NCBI GenBank assembly: GCA_036023115.1
Contig: JAYKKT010000080.1
Coordinates: 7,391,501 to 7,455,500 of the forward strand
Length of the DNA: 64,000 nucleotides
Reading direction: 5' to 3'
From: Brasenia schreberi
Taxonomy: Eukaryota > Streptophyta > Magnoliopsida > Nymphaeales > Cabombaceae
The position numbers were made by a program, and so were the translations under genes. Under the pieces are notes generated by a model. That model did not search any database. It saw only the letters and a program-made list of their open reading frames with translations, and was not told the origin of the DNA. Numbering within the stretch: position 1 is the first letter of the stretch; each line of letters opens with the position of its first letter. This document shows, piece by piece, positions 34,060 to 45,537 of the stretch.

Positions 34060-35370
34060 TCTATTACTGGTCTAATCTTCAACAGCTTCTTTGACTGCAA
34101 CATCTTCAACTCAGCCTTTCTAGCTGATCATATCAAGCAGCATCTCTGGCTGCAATATAAACTTAGCCTTCTTAGCTAATCATCTCAAGCAGCATTTATG
34201 ACTGCAACATCAACTCAGCCTTCTTGGCTGATCATGTCAAGCAACATTTCTCGCTACAATATCAACTCAACCTTCCTGGCTGATCATCTCAAGCAATGTT
34301 GTCTGACGCGTATCGTATCGAGTATCGCTGGGCTCCATGATACGAGCGTATCGTTTCAAAAAAAAAATTCAAATTTTTTTTTTAAGGTTTCTAGCCTCTC
34401 TTTGCCTCTCTTCACTTCTCTCTAAGGCATCCTTCGACTGCTTTAAAAATCTAGTGAAACATCTTCATGAATTCTTAAGAGTTTATAGTGTAGACATTAA
34501 TATAATAATATTATCTTTCAAAAAAATTTACAAATTTTAAAATTACACGTATACTATTCAAGAAACAATAATTGAAAATAAGCCAAAATATCAGAAATGA
34601 TCTTTATATATATATGAGCTGCTTGGGTTCAGCCTTCTAATGCAACAGCGAGCTCGATTCAGGTCATGATGAATGTGGACTGAGATTGAAGAATTTGTAT
34701 TTGGTTAGTTATGCTTTTTCCAGCAAACCTATTTGGCAACAGTTTGAATACTATCAACAAATAGGCGATTATTCATATTTGATACATAAATTTGGTTGGT
34801 ACATGCATTATATGATGAATATTTCTTCATATACGGGCATATCGTGTATTTGGCAATTTGGTTAGTTAAGCTTCTCTCTAACAAAATTTACATGTTGAAT
34901 ACATATTTTGCAATCTCAAACAAGCATATCGAAAGATGCCTTAGAGAGAAGTGAAGAGAGGCCAGAAACCTTCAAAAAAAAATTGAAAAACAAATTTGAA
35001 ATTTTTTTTTTTTTAAGTTATATTTTTTTTTAGCGTATCGCCCATATAGTATGATACGGGCGATACAGGCCCTTATCACACGATACGGTGTGATATTCAC
35101 CGTTTTACAATAAGGGGTGGTGTATCATATCGTAACCATGATACGGTGCGATACAGATAACACTGATCTTAAGCAGCATCTCTGGCTGCAACATCAACTC
35201 AGCCTTCCTGGCTGATCATCTCATGCAGCATCTATGGTTATAACATCAACTCAGACTTCCTGGCTGATCATCTCAAGCAGCATCTATGGCTGCAACATCA
35301 ACTCAACCTTCCTAGCTGATCATCTCAAGCAACATCTATGGTTGCAACATCAACTCAGCCTTTTTCAAAT
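34060..35370 (-). repeat. 52-bp minisatellite interrupted by a hAT MITE
   Basis: On the plus strand the unit contains AACTCAGCCTTCCTGGCTGA and TCATCTCAAGCAGCATCT, then a CTGCAACATC end. About four to five units precede the MITE and about four follow it. The 52-bp period is not a multiple of three, so it is unlikely to be coding. Confidence 0.85.
34294..35165. mobile_element. hAT MITE with long terminal inverted repeats, 872 bp
   Basis: It begins CAATGTTGTCTG and ends CAGATAACACTG. The flanks ATCTCAAG (34286-34293) and ATCTTAAG (35166-35173) form an 8-bp target duplication with one mismatch, the hAT hallmark. Inside are GTATCG/CGATAC clusters. About 70-140 bp from each end lies an inverted GCCTCTCTT-CACTTCTC-CTAAGGCATC segment (34394-34430 and 34933-34965), also seen at 55994-56030. 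It has no transposase. Confidence 0.9.
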
Positions 35371-35384
35371 TTTCCTCTCTTAAT

Positions 35385-35550
35385 TTTCAGCCCTCTTAAG
35401 CATTTGAGAGGGCACTTGCTATGTAGGTAAACATCTCTAATAGATATTTCATCGAACACTATGTGCAGGTGAATATTTCTCTTGGACATTTCATCGAACA
35501 CTTGTCTTGCAGAGTTGAAGTTTCTGTGAAACATTTCATGATGTGCATCA
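35385..35550 (-). repeat. PPR-like 15-residue repeat, second occurrence
   Basis: The minus-strand frame reads NFNSARQVFDEMSKRNIHLH, then IVFDEISIRDVYLHS. This is the same repeat as at 26105-26330 in the related LTR element. Confidence 0.65.
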
Positions 35551-35679
35551 CTTGTAGATTACGAAAGTTGATGGTTTGTCGAATTATCTGATTGAATATG
35601 AAACTGCCAATGGACTTGACGTGCAAGTAAACTTTAGTGGCAGTCATTATGGGATTACACACTCCAATCACGACAACCA

Positions 35680-38600
35680 ACAACAACAACAACAACAACA
35701 ACTAAGCCTTTTCCCATACTAGACGGGGTCGGCTACATGGATTCTTTGTTTCCACAGATCTCTATCGTGTGCCATGTTAGCAGTTAACTCCCAATAAGCT
35801 AGATCATTCTTTATTGTTTCTTTCCAACACTTTTGTGGTCGTCCTCTACCTCTTTTAATACTTTCCAAATTTAGGTTTTCTAACCTTCTTACAGGTTCTT
35901 CTTTTGATCTTCTTTCTATATGTCCAAACCATCTTAAACGATGTTCTCTCATTTTATCCTCTATTGGTGCCACTCCTAATTTGTTTCTAATAACCTCATT
36001 ATGTATACGGTCTTTTCTTGTATGACCACTCATCCATCTCAACATCTTCATTTCTGTCACAAACATCTTTTGTACATGTTGATGATTAACTGCCCAACAC
36101 TCAGAACCATAAAACATGGCAGGCCTAACTGCTGCTCTATAATATTTACCTTTTAATTTTAATGGTATCTTCTTGTCACAAAGAATACTTGATGCTCCTC
36201 TCCATTTTAACCAACCAGCATTAATTCTATGTGTAACATCTCCATCAATTCTTCCATCACTTTGAAAAATTGACCTTAGGTATTTAAAACATTCCTTTTG
36301 GGGAATGCAATGTGTGCCAATTTTAATTTCTATGTCCTCTAAAGTAGCCAAATGATCAAACTTACATTCCATATATTCTGTCTTTGTTCTACTAAGTCGA
36401 AGGCCTTTGTTTTCTAATGTTTCTCTCCATAGTTCCAATTTTCTATTAACTTTTTCCTTAGACTCCTCCACTAATACAATGTCATCTGCAAATAACATAC
36501 ACCAAGGTACTTCATCTTGAATATGTTTTGTTAACTCATCCATCACCATTATAAATAAGTATGGACTTAAAGTTGATCCTTGATGTAACCCAATATTAAC
36601 TTCAAAGAAGTCTGTCGTTCCTTCATGAGTCCTCACACATGTTTTTGCACCATCATACATGTCTCTTATAAGGTTAATATATGTCAATGTGATACCTCTT
36701 TTTTCCAAAGTTCTCCAAAGAACCTCCCTCGGTACCCTATCATAAGCTTTTTCTAGATCAATAAATATCATGTGGAGGTCTTTCTTTTTTGCTCTAAAAT
36801 GTTCCATAAGACGTCTCAAAAGGTGAATCGCTTCAATAGTAGATCTACCAGGCATAAATCCAAATTGGTTCTCTGTTGTACTTGATACTTGTCTTAACCT
36901 ACGTTCAATAATTCTTTCCCATAATTTCATAGTATGACTCATTAACTTGATACCTCGATAATTCGCACAATTTTGAATGTCTCCCTTGTTTTTATATATG
37001 GGTATAAGTGTACTTGCTCTCCATTCCTCGGGCATCTTTTAGTTTTTCCATATTTCATTAAATAGTCTTGTGAGCCAAGTGATTCCTATTTCTCCTAGTA
37101 TTTTCCAAACTTCTATAGGAATATTATCTGGTCCTACCGATTTACCACTCTTCATATGTTTAAGAGCCTCTTTGACTTCATTCTTTTGAATACGTCGGTA
37201 GAAATTGTGGTTTATATACTTTTCTGACTTGGCTAAATCTCCTAAACTAATACTAACATCTTTATTTTCATTAAAAAGATTATAAAAATAGTTTTTCCAT
37301 CTATTTTTTATATCATCATTTGCCATTAGAATTTTTTCATCCTCGTCTTTTATGCATCTAACATAATTAAGATCTTTAGTTTTCTTATCTCTAGCCCTAG
37401 CTATCCTAAAAATGTCTCTTTCACCCTCTTTTGAGTTGAGTTTTTTATATAAGTCCTCCCAAATCTTAGCTTTTGCTTCACTAACGGCCTTTTTTTGCTT
37501 CCTTCTTTGCTTTCTTATAAGCTTCTAAAGTTTCACTAGTTTTCTTAGCATAATGTAATTTGTAACATGCCCTCTTTGCCTTGATTTTGTTTTGTACTAC
37601 TTCACTCCACCACCAAGCTTCTTTTTGTGCCGGTACACCTCCCTTAGATACCCCTAACACATCTTTGGCCACTTTCCTAATATGTATAGCCATATTGTTC
37701 CACATATCAGAGGGTGTGCCAACATAATTCCAAACATCTCCTTGAAGGACTTTTTGTTTAAATATATCTTCTTTCTCACTTTTGAGGTTCCACCATTTAG
37801 TCCGAATAGCTCGATGCACTCTTTTCTTCTTTGTCCATTTTTTTATTTGTAAATCCATAACTAAAAGTCGATGTTGGGTGGTTAAGCTTTCTCCTGGAAT
37901 TACCTTACAATCTTTACAACACGCTCTATCTTTTTTTCTACAAATAAAGTAATCAATTTGTGTTTGTGATAAGCCACTCTTATAAGTAATTAAATGTTCA
38001 TCTCGTTTTTTGAAGATTGTATTGACTATAAAGAGATCAAATGACATAGCAAAATTTAAAATCTCCCTACATTCCTCGTTTATATCCCCATAACCAAAGT
38101 TTCCATGAATCCCTTGATATCCTAATGCCTCTTTACCGACATGTCCATTTAAATCTCCTCCTAAACAAATCATCTCCCTTTGTGGAATCTGTTGAAACAC
38201 CTTATCTAACTCTTCCCAAAAAACTGTCTTTATACTATCTTCTAGTCCTACTTGGGGTGCGTAAGCACAAACTATATTCAAAACCTCTACTCCTAACACT
38301 AATTTCAATGTCATGATTCGGTCACCATATCGTTGTATGTCTACTACACTCTCCTTTAAATCTTTATTTATGATAATACCAACTCCGTTTCGGGCCTTTT
38401 CTTTACCTGAGTACCATAATTTAAAACCTGTATCATCTATCTCCTTTGCTTTTTCTCCAACCCATTTTGTCTCTTGTAAACATAGAATATGAATCTTTCT
38501 CCGAATCATAGTATCTACCACCTCCATTAGCTTACCCGATAATGTTCCGATATTCCAAGAACCAATACGAATCTTATTATCTAGGACTAGCTTCCTTACC

Positions 38601-38966
38601 CCCCGCATCCGTCCATAATCAAAATGCGGAGACCCTCTCTGAAAATTTTTCACTACATTCGGGCGGCAATATAGCGGGACTAACTTCTTTACCCACACCC
38701 GTCCATGATGTGGGAACCCTCTCTGCAATTGATTCACTACATTCGGGCGAAAATGTAGTGGCCCTTGCTTACTTCTTACTGCATTCGGGCTCTGCAGCAC
38801 GTCGCTAGGCGGGAACGCCCCAAAGCAATGCTCATAATTTTTGTAATCCATGTTGTAGAAATCCGACGAAGTTTTACGCTGGCTGTCGGAAGCCTAACAC
38901 AACCCTCCTCCTTTATCCGGGCTTGGGACCGGCAATGCAAGGGTGATCCCTTACATGGGCGGAGTT
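35680..38966 (-). mobile_element. Full-length RTE-clade LINE (RTE-D), 3.29 kb
   Basis: A 19-bp target duplication, ACTCCAATCACGACAACCA, lies at 35661-35679 and 38967-38985. The 3' end has an (AAC)n tract on the plus strand, and the 5' end begins AACTCCGCCCATGTAAGG on the minus strand. Its length is within 3 bp of RTE-B. It is inserted near the 3' end of the DUF3444 frame of the host LTR element. Confidence 0.95.
35719..38851 (-). pseudogene. RTE-D ORF, nearly intact (one frameshift, one stop)
   Basis: The endonuclease half is open from the start MDYKNYEHCFG at 38851 to 37481, with GSWNIGTLSG, QETKWVG, GGDLNGHVGKEA and SQTQIDYFICRKK. A length change in a T-run near 37490 shifts the frame. The RT half is open from there to a TAA at 37039-37041 that replaces the CAA of other copies (between WKN and KMPEEW), and then from 37038 to 35719. 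It has [35 protein letters not shown] and [16 protein letters not shown]. It is the best-preserved RTE copy in the window. Confidence 0.92.
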
Positions 38967-40330
38967 ACTCCAATCACGACAACCATTGGGTAAATTTTTA
39001 GCTTCTCCAGTGAGTTTCCATGATGGAACCTGGTGCAAAAATCGTAACATTTCATTTCTCCGTATCCACCGAACAGCTATTGGGTCCATATCTCTTTCAT
39101 ATATGGTCCTGAAACCAGTGATTTTTATGAGAGGAGTCACACAAGCTCCTTCCGTTTCTGTGTAGTCTTCAAGAACTTCCACCATCTCATATTTGTGTCT
39201 TACATCAGCAGGTGTTGATGAACTCCAATCAGAGGACCAATTTTTATAGATAGCCCCAGTATCACCCTTCTTGGGAAATATTTGTACCGTTTTTCTCTTA
39301 TTGATGCCGCCATATTGAACAATGTGAGAGAATGCATTGACTCTGTCGATCATCTCTGACTTACGTCTTATCTTAAAACTGCCACATGCTTTGGCAAGTC
39401 CATGGTCAACACGTGCAGTCGGTTCAATCTCGTCATTTATTATGGCACTCAGATAGCAAATTTCTACTTTGAATGGGCTTATAGTTTCAACTTTATGAAT
39501 TGCGGCATAGATTCGTCGCATCCCATCATCACTATCATACAATGCCCACACTTGATTTGGCCGAAAACAATTATCAGACCGATTCTTATCAAAATTTCCG
39601 ATTCTTATCAAAATCATGAAAATCTGGATCAGGAACCTTTAACAGATGAGGCTCGTCTCCAAAAGTTACCTCTGAATCATCACTTTCTAGTACTTGGTCT
39701 ATACAAAAATGTACGAATTCAACAACCTTGAATTGAAGGCAAGTTGTTTCTTTTGCCTTTACCTCAGTCGACTGTGACGCTGCCTCAAGTTCCATTGCTT
39801 CTAAGCGCTTTTGGATTTCTATGCTTGCCTTGCCAATTAACAACTTTCGAATGTCAATAGCAGGTTCAGTACCACATCTTTTAACATGAAGACAGACCAT
39901 CTTTTAGTTTCGAAGGATCTCCATTAGAGGAACTACTATGCTGCATTATTCCTTATCCATAACTCTCAGAACCAGCTTCTCCAGTCTCAATTTTCACTGA
40001 GTTGACAGTCTTATTCCCTACTACTTTCTCTGTTTGTACTAATCCATTTTCAACGGCGAAGACTTGTGATTCTTCAACAGAACCGATGCCTTTCTCTGTT
40101 TTCCTTCTCTTTCCTGATTTTTTTTTATGCCTTGTTTCATCCAGAGTAGTACCAAGACTTGAAAAGGTCATAAATTATTTGAACCTTGCGTACAGACTCT
40201 AGAACTTCTTGATAAAGTTGAGAAGTCTCATCCATGTTCATTTCTTCTGCATTATTAACATAACCAAGAGATTTCCTGAGATCGTCTTCATTACCTCCTT
40301 ATCTGTCACCTGTTCATCGCAGCTCATGTG
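38967..40330 (-). pseudogene. DUF3444-domain gene fragment
   Basis: The minus-strand frame reads PDPDFHDFDK, then NCFRPNQVWALYDSDDGM, IYAAIHKVE, VDHGLAKACGSF, FSHIVQYGG, IFPKKGDTGAIYKNWSSDW and TGFRTIYERDMDPIAVRWI. It ends at VPSWKLTGE. This is the DUF3444 domain found after the J domain in many plant DnaJ-like proteins. Upstream coding (39900 to about 40330) is charged and not recognised, and no J domain is seen. The frame is broken at 39588-39625 by a 19-bp tandem duplication and shortly before 39900. RTE-D interrupted the last codons; the frame ended at 35655-35657 before that insertion. Confidence 0.85.
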
Positions 40331-40374
40331 GATAATGGATAGCAGTTACCATTCTTCTTTTTCAAAAAAAATGT

Positions 40375-40526
40375 GGGGATAAGACTTAATGGTTTACTTT
40401 CTCATCTAATCAGAAAAAGGAAGTTACCATAACTACTTTCTCACAAAATCAGGCCGGCCGGGGATAAGACTTAATGGTTTACTTTCTCATCCAATCAGAA
40501 AAAGGAAGTTTCCATAACTACTTTCC
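40375..40526. repeat. 85-bp tandem duplication
   Basis: GGGGATAAGACTTAATGG starts at 40375 and again at 40460. Both copies continue with TTTACTTTCTCATC and AATCAGAAAAAGGAAGTT. They meet at an AGGCCGGCCG stretch. Confidence 0.9.
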
Positions 40527-41538
40527 CATCCCAGTTTTCCCATAAACTTACTTTCAGTCAATGCATTAACTCGTACTATGAACTGTAAAGTAATATTTGA
40601 TTCTACTGGTTGTGTATTTCAAGATTTGGAGAAGGAAAAATCTTTGGTGATGGTAGACTACAAAGGGGATTATACATCTTGGAGGATAATTTACAGCATA
40701 AACTTATAACACTTCAGATACAGCAGTTCAGCATGCAGAACTTCGTCTGTGGCATTGTCGTCTGGGTCATTTTCCTGTATCAAAACTTCATTATGTTATT
40801 CCTCATCTTAGATTTGAGTCAAATAAACCACATTTTGAATGTGACGTATGTCAGCTTGGAAAACATCAAAAAGCCTCTTATTCGTTAAGTGACTAGGAGA
40901 TCTCAACCATTTGAATTCCTTCATTCTGATATATGGGGTCCCAGTCCAGTTACTTCACTTTTTGGTCATAAATATTTTGTTTCCTTTATTGATGATTGTA
41001 CTCGTCTTACTATTGTTTATTTAATAAAATCAAAGTCTTGAAGTTTCTACTATTTTCCCAATTATGCATAAATTTATTATTACTCAGTTTCATACCTCTA
41101 TGAAAATTTTACGTTCTGATAATGGGGGGAGTATATTGACAGACAGTTACAAACATATTTACACACACATGGCATTATTCATCAAACTTCATGTTCTTAT
41201 ACTCCTCAACAGAATGGTGTTGCTGAAAGAAAGAATCGCCATATTCTGGAAGTAGCCAGGACTCTATTACTCCAAAGTAATGTTCCTAAATGTTATTGGG
41301 GAGAAGCAGTTCTTACTGTTGTTCACTTGATCAATAGGACGCCTAGTAATGTTTTCAAAGGTGAAAATCCAATGAAATACCTCGATCAAAATTCAAAACT
41401 TTTAGTTCCTAGAATCTTTGGTTGCTCATGCTTTGTACATATTCATTTACCTAACCGTGATAAACTGGATCCTAGATCTGTCAAGTGTATATTTCTTGGT
41501 TATTCAAATTCTAAAAAGGGCTATAAATGCTATGATCC

Positions 41539-44500
41539 AACAACAACAACAACAACTAAGCCTTTTCCCATACTAGACGGGGTCAGCTACATGGATTCTT
41601 CGTTTCCACAGATCCCTATCGTGTGCCATATTAGCAGTTAACTCCCAATAAGCTAGATCATTCTTTATTGTTTCTTTCCAACACTTTTGTGGTCGTCCTC
41701 TACCTCTTTTAATACTTTCCAAATTTAGTTTTTCTAACCTTCTTACAGGTTCTTCTTTTGTTCTTCTTTCTATATGTCCAAACCATCTTAAACGATGTTC
41801 TCTCATTTTATCCTCTATTGGTGTCACTCCTAATTTGTTTCTAATAACCTCATTATGTATACGGTCTTTTCTTGTATGACCACTCATCCATCTCAACATC
41901 TTCATTTCTGTCACAGACATCTTTTGTACATGTTGATGATTAACTGCCCAACACTCAGAACCATAAAACATGGAAGGCCTACTTGCTGCTCTATAATATT
42001 TACCTTTTAACTTTAATGGTATCTTCTTATCACAAAGAATACCTGAAGCTCCTCTCCATTTTAACCAACCAGCATTAATTCTATATGTAACATCTCCATC
42101 AATTCTTCCATCACTCTGAAAAATTGACCCTAGGTATTTAAAACTATCCTTTTGGGGAATGCAATGTGTGCCAATTTTAATTTTCATGTCCTCTGAATTA
42201 ACCAAATGATCAAACTTACATTCCATATATTCTGTCTTTGTTCTACTAAGTCGGAGGCCTTTGCTTTCTAATGTTTCTCTCCATAGTTCCAATTTTCTAA
42301 TAACTTTTTCCTTAGACTCCTCCACTAATATAATGTCATCTGCAAATAACATACACCAAGGTACTTCATCTTGAATATGATTTGTTAACTCATCCATCAC
42401 CATTATAAATAAGTATGGACTTAAAGTTGATCCTTGATGTAACCCAATATTAACTTTAAAGAAGTTTGTCGTTCCTTCATGAGTCCTCACACATGTTTTT
42501 GCATCATCATACATGTCTCTTATAAGGTTAATATCTAAGTCACACAGACACTTCTAAGGGGTGGAGTGTCGACCTCGACACTGGTGCGACACCGACACCG
42601 ACACCGTGTCGGGTGCGGCATGGCAAAAAAAAAAATTTTGCAATTTTTTTTTTTTTAACTCACGGTTAAATGGGTCCAGATAATGAAGATTGATTTGTGT
42701 ATTATGATGAAATTAGTAGTTGTTTACCATTTATATGTTTTGCTTTAATATAAACTTATAAAGTTGTGTACTTGCTATTGGAGTTGTATATCATATTAGC
42801 TTTAATGATTTTGGGTGCGAACAATTGGTTTCTTATTACTCAATCTGATTGGATTCTTGACTCCATACTGTATGCCTTTGCACAGAATAATCTTTGTCAC
42901 CAAACACATTTAAAGACCAGGAACATTACCTGATCAATAGAACACAAGAGTATGACATCACTAGTGGATCCTAGCACAAATACTAGTATATGTTATATCC
43001 TACTAAAGATCTCAAAACTCTTTGAATCCATAACTTCGATATTTTGTAGCTCATAAAATCATTGTAAGTTTCAGATCATTATGTGAGAACTTGCTAATTG
43101 ATACCTATGTGCACCCAAAATTAGCAAATACTAGTTGTATTATAATTGATTTATTTAGGTTGAATATTATATATAATATATAATATTATATACCCTAGCC
43201 GTGTTGCCACACCCAAAATTTTTGAAATTTGCCGTATCCCGCACCCGCACCCATGTGACATAGGTTAATATATGTTAATGGGATACCTCTTTTTTCCAAA
43301 GTTCTCCAAAGAACCTCCCTCGGTACCCTATCATAAGCTTTTTCTAGATCAATAAATATCATGTGAAGGTCTTTCTTTTTTGCTCTGAAATGTTCTATAA
43401 GACGTCTCAAAAGGTGAATCGCTTCAAGAGTAGATCTGCCTGGCATGAATCCAAATTGGTTCTCTGTTGTACTTGATACTTGTCTTAACCTACGTTCGAT
43501 AATTCTTTCCCATAATTTCATAGTATGACTCATTAACTTGATACCTCGATAATTCGCACAATTTTGAATGTCTCCCTTGTTCTTATATATGGGTATAAGT
43601 GTATTCGCTCTCCATTCCACGTGCATCTTTTGGTTTTTCCATATTTCATTAAATAGTCTTGTGAGCCAAGTGATTCCTATTTCTCCTAGTATTTTCCAAA
43701 CTTCTATAGGAATATTATCTGGTCCTACCGATTTACCACCCTTCATATGTTTAAGAGCCTCTTTGACTTCATTCTTTTGAATACGTCGGTAGAAATTGTG
43801 GTTTATATACTTTTCCAACTTGGCTAAATCTCCATAACTAATACTAACATCTTTATTTTCATTAAAAAGATTATAAAAATAGTTTTTCCATCTATTTCTT
43901 ATATCATCATTTGCCACTAGAATTTTTTCATCCTCGTCTTTTATGCATTTAACATAATTAAGATCTTTAGTTTTCTTATCTCTAGCCTTAGCTATCCTAA
44001 AAATATCTCTTTCACCCTCCTTTGAGTTGAGTTTTTTATATAAGTCCTCCCAAATCTTAGCTTTTGCTTCACTAACGGCCTTTTTCGCTTCCTTCTTTGC
44101 TTTCTTATAAGCTTCTAAAGTTTCACTAGTTTTCTTGGCATAATGTAATTTGTAACATGCCCTCTTTGCCTTGATTTTATTTTGCACTACTTCACTCCAC
44201 CACCAAGCTTCTTTTTGTGCCGGTACACCTCCCTTAGATACCCCTAACACATCTTTCGCCACTTTCCTAATATGTATAGCCATATTGTTCCACATATCAC
44301 AGGGTGTGCCAACATAATTCCAAACATCTCCTTGCAGGACTTTCTGTTTAAATATCTTCTTTCTCGCTTTTGAGGTTCCACTATTTAGTCCGAATAGCTC
44401 GATGCACTCTTTTCTTCTTTGTCCATTTTTTTTATTTGTAAATCCATAACTAAAAGTCGATGTTGGGTGGTTAAGCTTTCTCCTAGAATTACCTTACAAT

Positions 44501-45537
44501 CTTTACAACACGCTCTATCTTTTTTTCTACAAATAAAGCAATCAATTTGTGTTTGTGATAAGCCATTCTTATAAGTAATTAAATGTTCATCTCGTTTTTT
44601 GAAGATTATATTGACTATAAAGAGATGAAATGCCATAGCAAAATTTAAAATCTCCCTACCTTCCTCGTTTATATCCCCAAAACCAAAGTTTTCATGAATA
44701 TCTTGATATCCTAATGCCTCTTTACCGACATGTCCATTTAAATCTCCTCCAAAACAAATCATCTCCATTTGTGGAATCTTTTGAAACAACTTATCTAACT
44801 CTTCCCAAAAAACTGTCTTTATACTATCTTCTCGTCCTACTTGGGGTGCGTAAGCACAAACTATATTCAAAACCTCTGTTCCTAACACTAATTTCAACGT
44901 CATGATTCGGTCACCATATCGTTGTATGTCTACTACACTCTCTTTTAAATCTTTATTTATGATAATACCAACTCCGTTTCGAGCCTTTTCTTTACCTCAG
45001 TACCATAATTTAAAACCTATATCCTCTATCTCCTTTGCTTTTTCTCCAACCCATTTTGTCTCTTTCTCCAAATCATAGTATCTACCACCTCCATTAGCTT
45101 ACCGGATAATGTTCCAATATTCCAAGAACCAATACGAATCTTATTATCTAGGACTAGCTTCCTTACCTCCCGCATCCGTCCATAATCAAAATGCGGAGAC
45201 CCTCTCTGAAAATTTTTCACTACATTCGGGCGGCAATGTAGCTGGACTAACTTCTTTACCCACACCCGTCCATGATGTGGGAACCCTCTCTGCAATTGAT
45301 TCACTACATTCGGGCGAAACTGTAGTGGCCCTTGCTTACTTCTTACTGCATTCGAGCTCTGCAGCACATCGTTAGGCGGGGACGCCCCAAAGCAATGCTC
45401 ATAATTTTTGTAATCCATGTTATAAAAATCCGACGAAGTTTTACGCTGGCTGTCGAAAGCCTAACGCAACCCTCCTCCTTTATCCGGGCTTGGGACCGGC
45501 AATGCAAGGGTGATCCCTTACATGGGCGGAGTTATTA
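41539..45537 (-). mobile_element. Full-length RTE-clade LINE inside copia-2 (RTE-E)
   Basis: A 17-bp target duplication, TATAAATGCTATGATCC, at 41522-41538 and 45538-45554 splits a copia codon run (KCYDP). The 5' end is AACTCCGCCCATGTAAGG on minus and the 3' tail is (AAC)n on plus. Removing the nested hAT MITE (42535-43263 plus 8 bp) gives about 3.26 kb, the same as RTE-B and RTE-D. ORF pieces at 45026-45418, 44385-44903 and 43260-44295 (endonuclease to RT) and 41573-42514 (RT, with FADD) are separated by the MITE and by small lesions. Confidence 0.95.
42535..43263. mobile_element. hAT-like MITE inside RTE-E, 729 bp, perfect 8-bp TSD
   Basis: The flanks GTTAATAT at 42527-42534 and 43264-43271 are identical. 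The ends are CTAAGTCACACAGACAC and, on the opposite strand, CTATGTCACATGGGTGC, so the terminal repeats are imperfect. Near both ends lie GC-rich GACACCGACACC / GGGTGCGG clusters, unlike the GTATCG clusters of the other hATs. This is a separate family with no coding. Confidence 0.9.

Noticed and set aside
38542..38808. Plus-strand frames of 60-90 codons at 29656, 38125, 38542, 44714, 45109 and similar
   Set aside because: They repeat at each RTE copy because they are antisense to the RTE endonuclease ORF.
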